NCBI RefSeq assembly: GCF_003473485.1
Contig: NC_053046.1
Span: 30,333,332 to 30,397,331, forward strand
DNA length: 64,000 nt
Reading direction: 5' to 3'
DNA from: Medicago truncatula
Lineage: Eukaryota > Streptophyta > Magnoliopsida > Fabales > Fabaceae
The notes beneath the pieces are model-generated. The model was not told the origin of the DNA and ran no database searches. It saw nothing but the letters and a program-made list of their open reading frames with translations. Below are positions 11,480 to 23,300 of this stretch, in pieces (within the stretch, counting starts at the first letter, position 1; each line of letters starts with the position of its first letter). The position numbers and the translations under genes were made by a program.

Positions 11480-11942
11480 TAGATTTAGGTAAGAAAAATG
11501 ATAGTAACTCCAAAGTCAATGTTGTTAGTGTAAAAATGATTACATATGTTTAGAAAATTGGAGATTCCTAAGTTTGGGACACTAAATCATACTACCTCAA
11601 TTCATATTTAAGTACACTTAGTCATATCTTATTGTTGTAATGGTCACAATTGTGACATTGATTTTCATTTTAAATCATTTTGTCCTGATGAAAGACATTT
11701 ACTTATATTTCTCTCGTGATTTTTACATCAAAGTGGAATACATGTTCTAGTAACTTATACAAGGTTATAATATGTGTTATCATTATGTGTGTTAAGATAT
11801 TTCAAATACTACTGAAAAATGAATAAATTATTTATATTATAACTAATATTCATAAAATAATTAACTCTAATATTCTTTCATATCATCCAAAATTGTTATT
11901 CATCTATTAACTATTCCAAAATCCTCAACCTTATTTGAACAA

Positions 11943-12282
11943 TCAAGTATATTTACGCCATCACTATCGATCCTCTGATCAACATGAGTTAGTGAAGTTT
12001 TTATCAACTGTTACAACCTCGCTCAAGTGTCACATCAGATCGAGTCAAATTAAAATTCAGTATTGGTTGATAATGCATAGTCTTCGATATGTTATCTCCC
12101 ATATTGATTCTGATTCAATAAAGGGACATGTCATCAAACTTGTTGAGATTTGATTGATACTAATCTCAATAAATGATTATTAAAATACATTTGTCGTCTC
12201 CTGCATGCGATGGTATGACCTAATTATGTGGGATTCAATTGTCAGTCATGACATGTAGCTAAAGTGGAGGGGACTCGTATTC
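11943..12282. repeat. Direct repeat copy B (about 340 bp)
   Basis: Second copy of the unit at 11141-11479 with scattered substitutions and one or two small indels (roughly nine of ten bases shared by eye). A 72-residue open frame crosses it but copy A does not keep it open, so it is not considered coding. Confidence 0.85.
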
Positions 12283-12404
12283 ACACCTTCAACGTTGGCC
12301 CACACACTTATGGAATACAAAGGTAAATATCATATATCTCCAGGTACATGTAATGAGGTATAATATTACTCTGATAAGATCATCACTAACTTGAGTATTG
12401 AAGT

Positions 12405-12850
12405 ATATATTTTTGCGGTTATTGTAAGTATGTGTTTCACTCTTCATCGTTGTATTTGCATATTCATTCTCTCCAACTTGTCTGATAAGATCTCACTTCT
12501 CAGACATGCATGTTGTATAATATCGTTGCAACAGTAACATCACTTACAAAAAGAACCATAAAAATAATGATAAAAAGATATAGAAACACAAAAAAAAATC
12601 TCTCCTAAAATCAACAACAATTCATATTTCATACTGTATTATAGTATATATCATTGCAGATACTGTAAGCATGAGTTTCGTTCTTCATTGTCGTACTTGT
12701 ATTTAAAGATTCATTTATTCAAATTTGTCTGACATGATCGCACATCAGAAACATATAACGTGGTATATATCATTGTAACAGTAACTTCGCTTACAAAAAC
12801 CAACCATAAAAATCAAGAAGAAACCTCTCCTAAAATCAACAATCCATACC
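12405..12850. repeat. Tandem duplication, period about 240 bp
   Basis: Copy 1 (about 12415-12620) and copy 2 (about 12655-12850) share TACTGTAAGCATGAGTTTC-like starts, the CAACAGTAAC...CGCTTACAAAAA block, the ACCATAAAAAT block and CTCTCCTAAAATCAACAA. They lie 0.5-0.9 kb upstream of the WD40 gene start, so may sit in its distal promoter. Confidence 0.8.
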
Positions 12851-13013
12851 AACAAACACTCACTACACACACATTCTTAACTTGAAATTGAAGCAAATCA
12901 TCATCAATCAATCAATAACCTCATTCTAACCTTGACCCATAATAGGTCTATCTAAACAATTTCAAATTGACATTTCTTGTAAAAAAGATTGGTTAAGATA
13001 TACATGAAACATG

Positions 13014-13028
13014 TGGGCCCAAGCCCAT
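13014..13028 (+). promoter_or_regulatory. Paired site II-type elements (TGGGCC/AGCCCA)
   Basis: TGGGCCCAAGCCCA contains a TGGGCC core, its complement GGCCCA, and AGCCCA. Such site II elements are common in promoters of constitutively expressed plant genes. It lies about 330 bases upstream of the WD40 gene ATG. Confidence 0.45.
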
Positions 13029-13353
13029 AAAAATAGCTTAGGATGATATCATCTTGTTAAGACAGGTAGGCAATGTCGAAAACCATTTTACAACACTTTC
13101 AAAAACATTTCATTCTCTTTCACTTCACACACACTTCACATTTTCCCCATTTCATTTCTTGATCTATATCTATCTTCATTCTCTTTGATTTTCATTTTTC
13201 ATTTTCAATTTCTATTTATTTTCAATTTCATTTTCTCCCCCCAAAAATTTGAAAAACCTAGATCCAAATTTGAAACTCAGAATTTCAATTTTAGGGTTTT
13301 TATACGGTGAATTGTGAACGGTGGCTCCTTCATCGGAGGGAGTTGGCCGTGAA

Positions 13354-16300
13354 ATGGAAGGTGGTGGTGGCAGTGGTGGTGGGAGGAGAGTTAGTTCAAG
13401 TCCAAGACCTTGTTGTGGCCGGCGTGTGGTGGCGAAGAAGAAGCAAGGTCGTGGTGGTGCCGGTGATGGGTTTATCAACAGTGTTAGGAAGCTTCAAAGA
13501 CGTGAAATTTCTACCAAAAGTGTTCGTGGGTTTAGTATCACTGATGCTCAAGAACGATTCCGCAATATCCGTTTGCAGGTTCCTTTTCTCAATCTCAATT
13601 CTCTGTAAATTTATATTTTTTTTGAAAAAAAATCGTTTTTTTTAAATCTAAATCTATTATGGTTTTTTTTATATGCATGTGGAATTTTGATTAATATGTT
13701 ATCGTTAATAATTGTCTGAAGATGGAACATTGTGTTTTTTATTTGATTTTTTTTATTAGGGTTTAATTGCTTGGTTTGGAGAGTTCATATCTATGTTGAA
13801 GTTTTGCTGGGTTGCCCTAGTAGAATTTGAATTGTGAATTTTTTTTTGCTTGAAGAGGGTTTTGTGTTTTGATTGTATGAGTAATGTTATTGGTTTATAG
13901 ATTGATCTGTATATGATGCTCTTTTGTATGTTAAAGGACGAGTCGGCTACATTCTTATACCTTGATGATTTCGCGCGTGATTTTAAATTGCAATCTGTAT
14001 TAATTTTGTAGGTCTTCGTGTCAGTGACATGGTTTCGTGCGCTATTTTATTATACCTTGATGATTTCGCGCGTGATTTTAAATTGCAATCTGTGATACTC
14101 CCTCCGGTCTTATATATAAGAAACAATTTACTTTTTTGATTCATTGAATAGTTGATGTATTTGGTCTATTTCTAGGCTAGGTACATCAATTGTTGAATGA
14201 ATCTAAAAAGTTAACTTTTTCTTATAAATAGGACCGGAGGGAGTAATTTTTTAGGTCTTCGTGTCAGTGACATGGTTTCGCGCGCTATTTTATTATACCT
14301 TGATGATTTCGCGCGTGATTTTAAATGGCAATCTGTAATAATTTTTTAGGTCTTCGTGTCAGTGACATGGTTTCGTGCGCTATTTTAAATTGCATTCTGT
14401 AATAATTTTTCAGGTCTGTGTCAATGACAACAGTTATTGTGATCTTACTGGCTGCATTTTTTGTGTAAAATGTAAATATAATCTCAATGTGATTGCAATT
14501 TAAATGTTTGCTTTAGGAGTTCCACATTTGCACATGAGACTTTGGTAATAGAAAGCTTGTTTAATGTGGATCTGTAATTTAAATGTTTGCATTTTAATGT
14601 GGATCTGTAATTGCTTAGGTGTGAATTAGAGTTGCTGAGTTCGACTCAACCTAATCCCGTACTTTGATTTCTGCACCTGATCCCTCTGAAGGAAAGAAAA
14701 GAGGGTGAGATATTTTGTTCTAGCAGTCCAAATTCGAGAGCTGTAGGGTTTCATCTGGGAGAGGGTAATAGGAAGAAACATACTAGAAATAAAAAAGGAG
14801 ATAAGAATTCGTTATGGAAGAGGGGAAGAGGAAACGACAAATTCGATAATTAATGTAAGGAAGAGGAAAATTATGGGTGGGAGTTTCCTGTTTCCGAAAC
14901 GAGGGGATGAGAAAACGACAAATTCAATAATTAATGTAGGAAAACGGAAAATTGTGGGTGCGGGTTTCCCGTTTCCATAGATGGGAAGAGGGAAAACGTT
15001 GAAAATATTTAATTGATAGAATCAGTGTTGGAAATGGAAAGAGACATTTTGAATATAAAACGCCGACACTAGGCGTGTCTGACGTTCGTTAACACCACCA
15101 CCCGTACAAATCAATATTTATTATCTTGTTCAATGTTATCGATGGCGGAAAGCCAAAGATCCGACATGCCGGCTGACATATGGCACCGTCATCCAAGTAT
15201 GGTGCCATGGTGCTGCCATCCTCCACAAATTGACCAATATAATTTTCCAAAAATCCACCATGGCCGATATTTGACAACATTGATTTTGTTTTGTAGCATA
15301 TTCATCGTAAGTGTAATCAATTCTGTTAAATAGCGGCTATCATGGGGCAGAATTGAACGAATTGTTATTGTTTCGTGATACACTGTTTGGTATAAAATAC
15401 TGTCATATATTGACTATAGCAGCTCTATAGAATTGTTGCGTAGCAGAAATTGAAGAAATTGCTATTTTACGTTATCCGTGATTGACAATGTGTAATATGA
15501 CATTTGAAACCGTGCTATTATGAGATCCGTACCTTGCTTTACTGTGCCCATTACCCCTACTTATGTCTGATTTATATTTTTACAGGAAGAATATGATACA
15601 TATGATCCAAAAGGTCCTTCTTCCATCGTATTGCCATTTTTGAGAAAAAGGTCAAAAATTATTGAAATTGTAGCGGCTCAAGACATTGTTTTTGCCCTTG
15701 CACAATCTGGCGTGTGTGCAGCATTTAACCGAGGTAATACCACTGAAGCCTTGTTTTCGGCATTTTATGTTTTCTTTTTAATAAATTATGGTATTTTGTC
15801 ATAATATTCTGTTCAATGATATTCTTGACACAAATGTAGATACATGATTTATGTTGCATGTTTCCATTGTTTGCTGCAGAGACCAATGAAAGGATCTGCT
15901 TCTTGAATATTAGTCCTGATGAAGTTATAAGAAGCTTGTTCTATAATAAAAATAACGACTCACTTATCACTGTTTCTGTCTATGCTTCCGATAGTTACAG
16001 TTCTTTGAAATGCAGAAGCACCAGGATTGAGTAAGCATATACCTCTATTATTTTATAACTCCTACCATCGTTTTCCAGGCTCAACAAAAAAAGAATCTGA
16101 AAGAGTTAAATAAGAGCAGTAGATAGAAAGAGTTGCCTGTCCAATTTTGTGCTGTCCTGTTCTATGCTAAATTATCTCTGTTTTCCAGATATATAAGGAG
16201 GGTTCAGCCAGATGCTGGATTTGCTCTTTTCGAATCTGAGTCTTTGAAGTGGCCAGGTTTTGTAGAGTTTGATGATGTAAATGGGAAAGTACTGACATAC

Positions 16301-17922
16301 TCTGCACAGGATAGGTAAATATTTTAGTGTTCTAAAACATTTGTACGTGAATTTTATTATATTTAAAAAATTCTTGATGGTGGTACATTGACACTTCTCT
16401 CTTTTTTTTCTTCTTTCCCTCTAGCATATACAAGGTGTTTGACTTGAAAAACTATTCGATGTTATACTCTGTTGCTGATAAAAATGTACAAGAGATTAAG
16501 ATCAGGTAATTTCATTTGTGTTTATGAATTCTATTTTCCAATATACAACGCTACCATGTAGTTGTGGTTTATGTTAATTCAATTTTTTTTAAAGATATCC
16601 CTTCACATGTTTTAATGCTTGATAGCTTTATCTTTATTTGTTTTGTCTAGTTTGTTTTTGGGGCCTTATACAACTTCGTTCTTGTTTATGATTTTTTTAT
16701 CAGTCCGGGGATCATGTTGTTGATTTATACTAAAGCAAGCAGCCATGTCCCTCTAAAAATCCTCTCAATAGAAGATGGTACTGTTTTGAAGTCATTCAAC
16801 CATCTTATTCATCGGAATAGCAAGGTGGACTTCATTGAGCAGTTCAATGAAAAGCTTCTTGTCAAGCAAGAAAATGAGAACCTCCAAATCCTTGATGTAA
16901 GTAATTTTCTCATTTTTACATGGATTATTATATACATTGTTCTCCATCCATATATCTTACTTTTAATTACCTTTAGGTACGGACTTTTGAGCTTACGGAA
17001 GTTAGCAAAACGGAATTTATGACGCCATCTGCATTTATTTTCCTGTATGAGAATCAATTGTTCCTGACCTTTCGAAATAGAACTGTGGCTGTGTGGAACT
17101 TCCGTGGAGAACTTGTAACTTCTTTCGAGGATCACCTTCTGTGGCATCCTGATTGTAACACAAACAACATATACATAACCAGTGACCAGGATCTCATCAT
17201 ATCATACTGCAAGGCTGATTCTGATGAGTCATTGTCTGAAGGAAATGGTATTTTTTTTCTTTTGTAACCCTCTGCACTGCTGCCCTATTTTTCTTTCCCA
17301 AGTATTTTTATTTTGTCTCTTCTTTTTTTCTTATGCACTTTGTCTCTTCTTATTTTGATCAATATTTATTTTTTTATAGGTGTTTGTTAGAATCTATGAA
17401 AATATCTTTAAAGTACTTTAGTTTATCTCATTGGATTAGTTTCTTACATACAATCAAGATACTCAAAATATAAGATGTTTTCAATATTATAACTGTTGTT
17501 TGAAATTGAACTGGAATGGTGATTTAGCTAATTGCTTCACATGTTGACCTGACAGAGATATAATTTTTCGATGTGTTCATGATCAATTTGTATCATTTGT
17601 TGTAAAGAAGCATGTATCAAATTACTCACAATTTCTGCTTTTTCATACAGCGGGATCCATCAATATCAGCAACATTTTAACCGGTAAGTGTCTTGCGAAG
17701 ATAAGGGCAAGTAATAGCTTTCCCATTGCAAAGGAATGCAACTGCGGCGACGACTGTTCAACTGATGGTTGTAATTCAAGGAAGAGAAAGCAGGCCTCCT
17801 CCAGAATAAGGAACACAGTTAGAGAAGCCTTGGAAGACATTACTGCTCTTTTCTATGATGAAGATCGCAATGAGATCTATACAGGCAACAGGCATGGTCT
17901 GGTTCATGTGTGGTCTAACTGA
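13354..17922 (+). CDS. WD40-repeat-like (transducin family) protein
   Basis: Eight exons keep one frame: 13354-13578, 15586-15733, 15880-16030, 16189-16314, 16425-16505, 16704-16896, 16977-17247, 17651-17922 (488 aa). All introns are GT-AG. The start is the ATG of MEGGGGSGGGRR; the in-frame GTG upstream is not a plant start. A Gly-rich and basic N-terminus (RRVVAKKKQGRGG) and a C-terminal SRKRKQ suggest nuclear localisation. The middle has beta-propeller-like blades with poor WD signatures (KVLTYSAQDSIYKVFDL, FRNRTVAVWNFRGELVTSF) and the protein ends EIYTGNRHGLVHVWSN, a clear last blade. A Cys cluster (CNCGDDCSTDGC) precedes the second basic patch. It is likely a scaffold, but I cannot name a specific function. 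No frame lesion was seen, so it appears intact. Confidence 0.85.
13959..14420. repeat. 95-bp tandem repeat in WD40 intron 1
   Basis: The word AGGTCTTCGTGTCAGTGACA starts at 14010, 14253 and 14348. The last two are 95 bases apart. The first two are 243 apart, which equals 95 plus 148, the size of the inserted MITE with its TA duplication. The repeat also includes TTTCGCGCGTGATTTTAAA. The CG-rich words are unusual for this AT-rich intron. Confidence 0.9.
14098..14243. mobile_element. Stowaway-type MITE
   Basis: 146-bp element with terminal inverted repeats CTCCCTCCGGTC and GACCGGAGGGAG, flanked on both sides by TA (14096-14097 and 14244-14245), the target duplication of Tc1/mariner-related Stowaway elements. 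It is inserted inside the 95-bp tandem repeat. Confidence 0.95.
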
Positions 17923-19010
17923 TGTATTGTTGAATTTGTTCTGACCTTGTGATTTCTTATTGGCTTGTCTCCTTGGTTGTTGTGATTTGTGATAGTCCTG
18001 TCCTCACCCCTCACCTGCTATGAGAGCTTCTGGGGGAACTGTAACTTTTATGTGATCTTGTACAATATTGTTTTGTCCTTGTCACTTGCAACTTAGGCAT
18101 GTTCTGCATGTGGCAACAAACATGTATTAAGTTATACTGTGTTTTTTTTTTTTTTTGAGGGAAGTTATACTGTATGCTGGTAACTTACAATATGTATGTT
18201 TATGTTGTACAATAAATATGAGATGTTGGATAATGTTTGCGTCCCGGTTTTTTCTTTAACTTGTTACCTTTTGGTGGCATACAAAGTGATTTGTTTGTGC
18301 TTTCACATGGATTACTAGTGCAGTAGCGGCAAATGTGCGGCGGGTTAAAGGATCAAAGTAAGTCCCTGACCAGTGGTGTGATTATAGCTTTAAAATTTTC
18401 CTACCACTGGTACTTCAATCCTCCTTTGCTTTACATTTTATCCTAAAACTTTTTCTTATATTTCTTTACTCTCAGTTGCCAAGCCTTAATAAGTGCAAAA
18501 CTTCCAAAATGAATTTGTTTTAAATTTGTTTTCAGTGTTGTTTACTTGAGAGTGCATTATTAGTTTAAATCAAGATTTAAATTTTTGTAAAAGGCATAGT
18601 GGTTACCATATGACATATCTGCCGTTTTTTTTGCCAAGACTGTGTTCTCGAATCAACTTATTTTGTATTTTTAAAAATTTATTGAAAAGTTTCATAAAAC
18701 AATCTTTGAATTTTTTTTAAGATATTTCTTACTAAGCATGTGAATCATGTGCATGAGTCGCATATTTAGATGCTCTTGCACATGGATAGTTAATGTAAGT
18801 TTTACAGGTTTTAAATTACATCTAAAAGCATAATTGGGTATGTGTATTTTTCTCTATTTGGTAAAATAGGTTGGTAAGTTTTTCTATCTCGTTGAAAGGA
18901 GTTGATATGATTGATCTCTAGACTTTGTTTGAAAGTTGGGATGGAATGGCTTTTGGGGAGGGAAAGAAAGAGAAGAAAATTTCTCAACTTGTTTGAAAGA
19001 AGAAAAAAAA
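17923..19010. other. 3' flank of the WD40 gene, no further gene seen
   Basis: The first 300 bases, with AATAAATATGAG-type signals near 18211, are probably 3' UTR and polyadenylation region. Beyond that no recognisable coding or structured element was found. Confidence 0.45.
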
Positions 19011-19016
19011 ATGAAG

Positions 19017-19192
19017 GGTATTGCTAATGAGTGCCCTTATGGCACTCTTTTAAGAATTCCTAATTATGAAAATGTTTATAGGAAGTTAAATTGTTCGATT
19101 TTCAATGCGTTGAATACGTCAATTTCTATAAAATCTTATTATTGGAGGTTGTTAAAGAGTGTCTTTGGAACATTCGTTAGCATTTCTCAAAA
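19017..19192. mobile_element. MITE with GCTAA...TTAGC ends
   Basis: Left end TTGCTAATGAGTGCCCTTAT, then GGCACTCTTTTAAG; the right end reversed reads AATGCTAACGAATGTTCCAA, then AGACACTCTTTAA. The two ends form an imperfect inverted repeat of about 35 bases. This terminal pattern is common in legume non-autonomous DNA elements. A 96-residue open frame crossing it is incidental. Confidence 0.75.
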
Positions 19193-20111
19193 ATTAAAAG
19201 TGAGAGAAGAAAATTCATTATTATGAGAAGAAAATGAGTCTAGAAGAAAAGGTTTTCAACAAGAGGAAAAATGAAAGATCTTTAGAAATAGAATGACTGT
19301 GTCTTGGGTGAAGTATGAAAGGAATGATGGGGGTCCAAATACAATGCTTATTAGAAATCCAGTGAAGTAACCTATGTTGAGTTGAGAAATATACCTGTCT
19401 TAAATTTGTAAGAGAACTTTATTCAAATACTATAGTTAATCAAGAGTATAAAGTCATTAGCATAGGCTATAATTATTCCAAGAGTATATAATCATTGTTA
19501 TATTAGTATAAGGACAACATGCTATGAATATCATCATCACCAAGGATTCAAAGATAAGACACAAGGATTTCATTGAAAAGTTCTCCAACCTTTTTATTTT
19601 CATTCGTTACAAAAGTACAATATTATAATTTTACTTCTTTTCAAATATTTACACAGATGAAAAATAATTCTCCCCATTTTCTGTCGGAAAAATTTAAAAA
19701 TGAAACAAAATGAAAATAATGTGATATTTTCATAATTATTTGTAAATTGTAAAACATTTTCTCATCTCAAAGTAATAAAAAGTTTATTCTTTTGTGAGTG
19801 ACGCTATTTGCCGAGACGAACTATTTCAAGAATTTCAAGATGCTCACATTTTTTATTTTTTTGGGTACAAAGATACTCGCATATTTTACTCGTGTAAATT
19901 TGGGAAAAACGAAAGTTAGTGATTGAATTTGAAATAATACATGGGTGGGTAGTGGAGGAAAAAATGTACTTAATCGTTAGTTCCGTGGGCACTTTTGTAA
20001 CATACATCTTTTTCCTTTACTTATTTCTATTTTTACCAACAAGAATCACTAAAACAAAACTTAAGATGAACCGTCAAATGAAAAAGGTTGCTTGTTAGTA
20101 CCACATGCTGA

Positions 20112-20213
20112 TACTACTTCCAAGTCTTAAGTATAAGCAAAAAGTCAAATGTATTTGGTTCATATTTGGACCAGATATATTCGACTTTTTATTTATTCTT
20201 AAGATTAGAGGGT
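20112..20213. mobile_element. Degenerate Stowaway-like MITE
   Basis: Left part TACTACTTCCAAGTCTTAAG and AAGCAAAAAGTCAAA; right part TTTGACTTTTT-like then TTCTTAAGATTAGAGGGTG. Inverted repeat of about 30 bases, with decayed versions of the CTCCCTCC ends. It sits just downstream of the minus-strand membrane protein gene. Confidence 0.6.
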
Positions 20214-20312
20214 GCATTTTTTTTTTCCTAACAAAGTTCCTCAAAGGACTCCCTTTGAAGATCCCTCTAAGAAACCCAAGCTCCTTCTAAAGTTCTAATT
20301 CTCTCAACTCTT

Positions 20313-23300
20313 TCAGGAAGACATCCATGTTGTTTCCATACTTGTGTCTGATATTGGCATGTTAATAGCAAAACCTGACTCTGAGTGGTTGAATTTCTCT
20401 AAAAGATCCTTGAATAGTTTGCCTGCTATGTAAGATAGTCCTGAGGCTGCAAGTGCCATTGTGACATAGTACAACACAGTTTTGATATAGGATTTAGGTG
20501 GCCTTCTGGTGTAAACTTTCCCAACAGTAAGCAGAATGATGCATGCAACAGAAGTTGCTGCCACTATTGCAAGCTTAACTTCATCATAGTAGTTCTTATT
20601 AATCAAGATGCCGTATATAATGAGGGGGACAGAACCAAATATTAGGAATGAAAAAACAGCTATAACAGCGTGAAAGACGAAGTTTGATCTGTTTCCTAGT
20701 AGTTCTTGATATCGATCTTGCACATTTGTTTGCAGTTGTTGCCCTCGAGAATGGCTATCTTTCAACTCTTTAAGCTGGAAAAAGGACCAAAAGAAAGAAA
20801 TCTCGGTAGTTGATAAAAAAAAATCAATGGCTGATATTACATGCACATGTACAAATATATGAAATCAGTGGCTGATATTAGTTAAATTGTTTTCATTAAT
20901 GGTTCAGATTTCTTAGTTTACTATCTGCTAACATTATTTTTCAACTATATATTGTTTTCATTCATGAAAATATATATGAAGAAAGAATGCCAGAGGGACA
21001 TGATCATACAATTAGTGATTATGAAATTGAGCAGTAAATGGAAATCCACTCACATTATGACCAAGGATGAAAAGTCCACCAATCAGATTTGCAAATCCCA
21101 ATGTAATAATATTCACTGCAACAAACACAAGATCAGAGAATTAATTGGATATCACTAACCAAATTTTAGCTTTCAAAATTATAAATCCAAGACTGCAGAC
21201 TTGCAATAATCCTCAGAACAGAATACTTACATGGGGTAGCACCAGAACTAGCTGCAGATGAAACAATTCCTAGACTTGTGATTGACTCAACTAAACCACC
21301 ATACACAATGCTTTTAACTATTTCCCACTTTTTTGGTTCACCAACTTCATTTCTAGGTTGTTCACCAATATCTACTTGAGTTGGAGATTCTGTCACAATA
21401 GCACCATCCCTTGGAACATTACCTTCTGTCTGCAATGTTGTTGATTCATTTGCTTCTTCATCAACAACAACAATCACATCACCTGCACCGTAATAACACC
21501 TTTGGTTATTACACACAATGTTTTTTTTGTAAATAGCTAACCGATAATAATCGTTTCATGTGCATACCTTTATTTTCATTTATAACAGAAGGATTTATCT
21601 TCCCATTGATATCCTTTCGCACTGTATCAATCAGTGTAATATCTGTTTTTGATGGAAATATACCATCTATTGCAGAACTTGTGCTGTCAAAGGATTGAAC
21701 TGGTGATTGTGCTCCATCTTGCCTCAAAGAGGAATCATAATCATTATTCTTAACAATTTCAGGCATTTGGTTCACATCTTTTGGTAACTTCTCAACAATT
21801 AGGGACGCTATGGTTGTACTTGTCGGAACAATGAATTCAGGTTTCTCTTGATAATGATTCAGAATGGCGCCTTTTGCAGTTGCTCCAGAATTAACAAATG
21901 TTTCACTAGAAGTAGTAGTTACTGATTTAACACTTTTATACTCAGATACCGTCCCATTAGAAAAGTTCGTTGAGGACGTAACTTCAACAGTATCTGCATC
22001 AGAGTGATATAGTGAAGTGAGCAACGTCACATAGAACAAAATGAATCAATGGAATGAACAATAAAGTAATATGAAAGAATTAATTCATATACATTGTCAG
22101 TGTAAATGTTTTTTACACGTCAATCAATTATAATCATTAGTTCATTTAAAAACATTTGACTTCAATCACAACTATTATCAATGATTTGTCGACACCTTTT
22201 TACACCGACAGTGTATCAAAGTTAAAGTCTAAAATGAAAATGCACATTATGCATAAGTGCACAAAAGTTTCATATTTTCTTATATTGTTGGTACATGTTT
22301 GAATGTAAACATGAATAATTTCAGTAAGAAACTAGGGAACAGTTCCTCTCCCGTGACCGTGAAAATTGCATTGGAGGGATTCTAGTGGAAATCTTCATCG
22401 TTCAATCAAATCTTCATCGCTCATCGACTTTGACCGCATGCAGTAGAGATAAATAAGCGGTGGAAATTCTACTGCAGAAAATTTCCACCGGAGAGAACCC
22501 GTTCCCAACTAAGAGACAGTTATGCAGGTTTTATGATTCTAATGCTCAGCTAAGTATCCCTATGATTTAGCTAGATTCTTTTTTTAAAACAAACAATATC
22601 AAAACAAACAAAAAATTATATTATCTTAAAATCTCAAACATACTTGTATTTGTTGTATCCACTGAAGTCTTGTTTTTCCCTCTGTTATCGGTCCTCAGTT
22701 TTCTGGTCAGCGACTGCTCTTTTTCTGAAAAATCTATGAAATCCTGCACAACGCTCTGCACTCCATTTGAGGAAATTGTAGAATTCATTCTTTCACGTCC
22801 ATGATTAACATCTGACGTCGGTTTCACATTCTTAATCAGATCTGCATCACCAAGTGTACCTTCTGGATGACCAATATCAGAGGAGGATAGTAAAGGTGAA
22901 GTAATTGTTGACTGGTTCTGGTCAGCAGGATCAGTGGTAGAATATTCTTGGGAAGTGTCACCTGCTATACAAATAAAACAGGAAATTAAATTGGAGAGAC
23001 AAATTTCTTTACAAATAATTTCAGTTCAGAGTCAAATTGACTTCAAGGCTTCGAGCTATAAGATTATTGCTCAAGTGCATGCTTTTTTTAATACTTCTCT
23101 GTTCAAATAAGGTAAAATCACTCGAGAAAGTGTAGACAGTTGGAAATAATTCATAAAATTTTCAAATAAGCATCATCATGCAAGTGATTTTACTTAGAGT
23201 ACCTAAATAATAAAAGAACAAAGAAAAAACCTGGTTCAGTAGCTGTTTTCCTCTTATTTGAAGTAAATAAAGAGATGAACCAATTTGGACTGGAGCTTGG

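Noticed and set aside
11935..12153. 72-residue ORF in direct repeat B
   Set aside because: The duplicate copy does not keep the frame open and no motif is seen.
11141..12282. LTR pair of a small retroelement
   Set aside because: Repeats lack TG...CA ends, primer site and polypurine tract; treated as a duplication.
13321..13353. Upstream in-frame extension (GTG) of the WD40 protein
   Set aside because: No ATG in this extension; plant translation starts at the ATG at 13354.
13307..13645. 112-residue ORF overlapping WD40 exon 1 in another frame
   Set aside because: Shadow of the Gly-rich exon 1; Val/Arg-rich translation with no motif.
18936..19226. 96-residue ORF after the WD40 gene
   Set aside because: Mostly MITE sequence with inverted-repeat ends.
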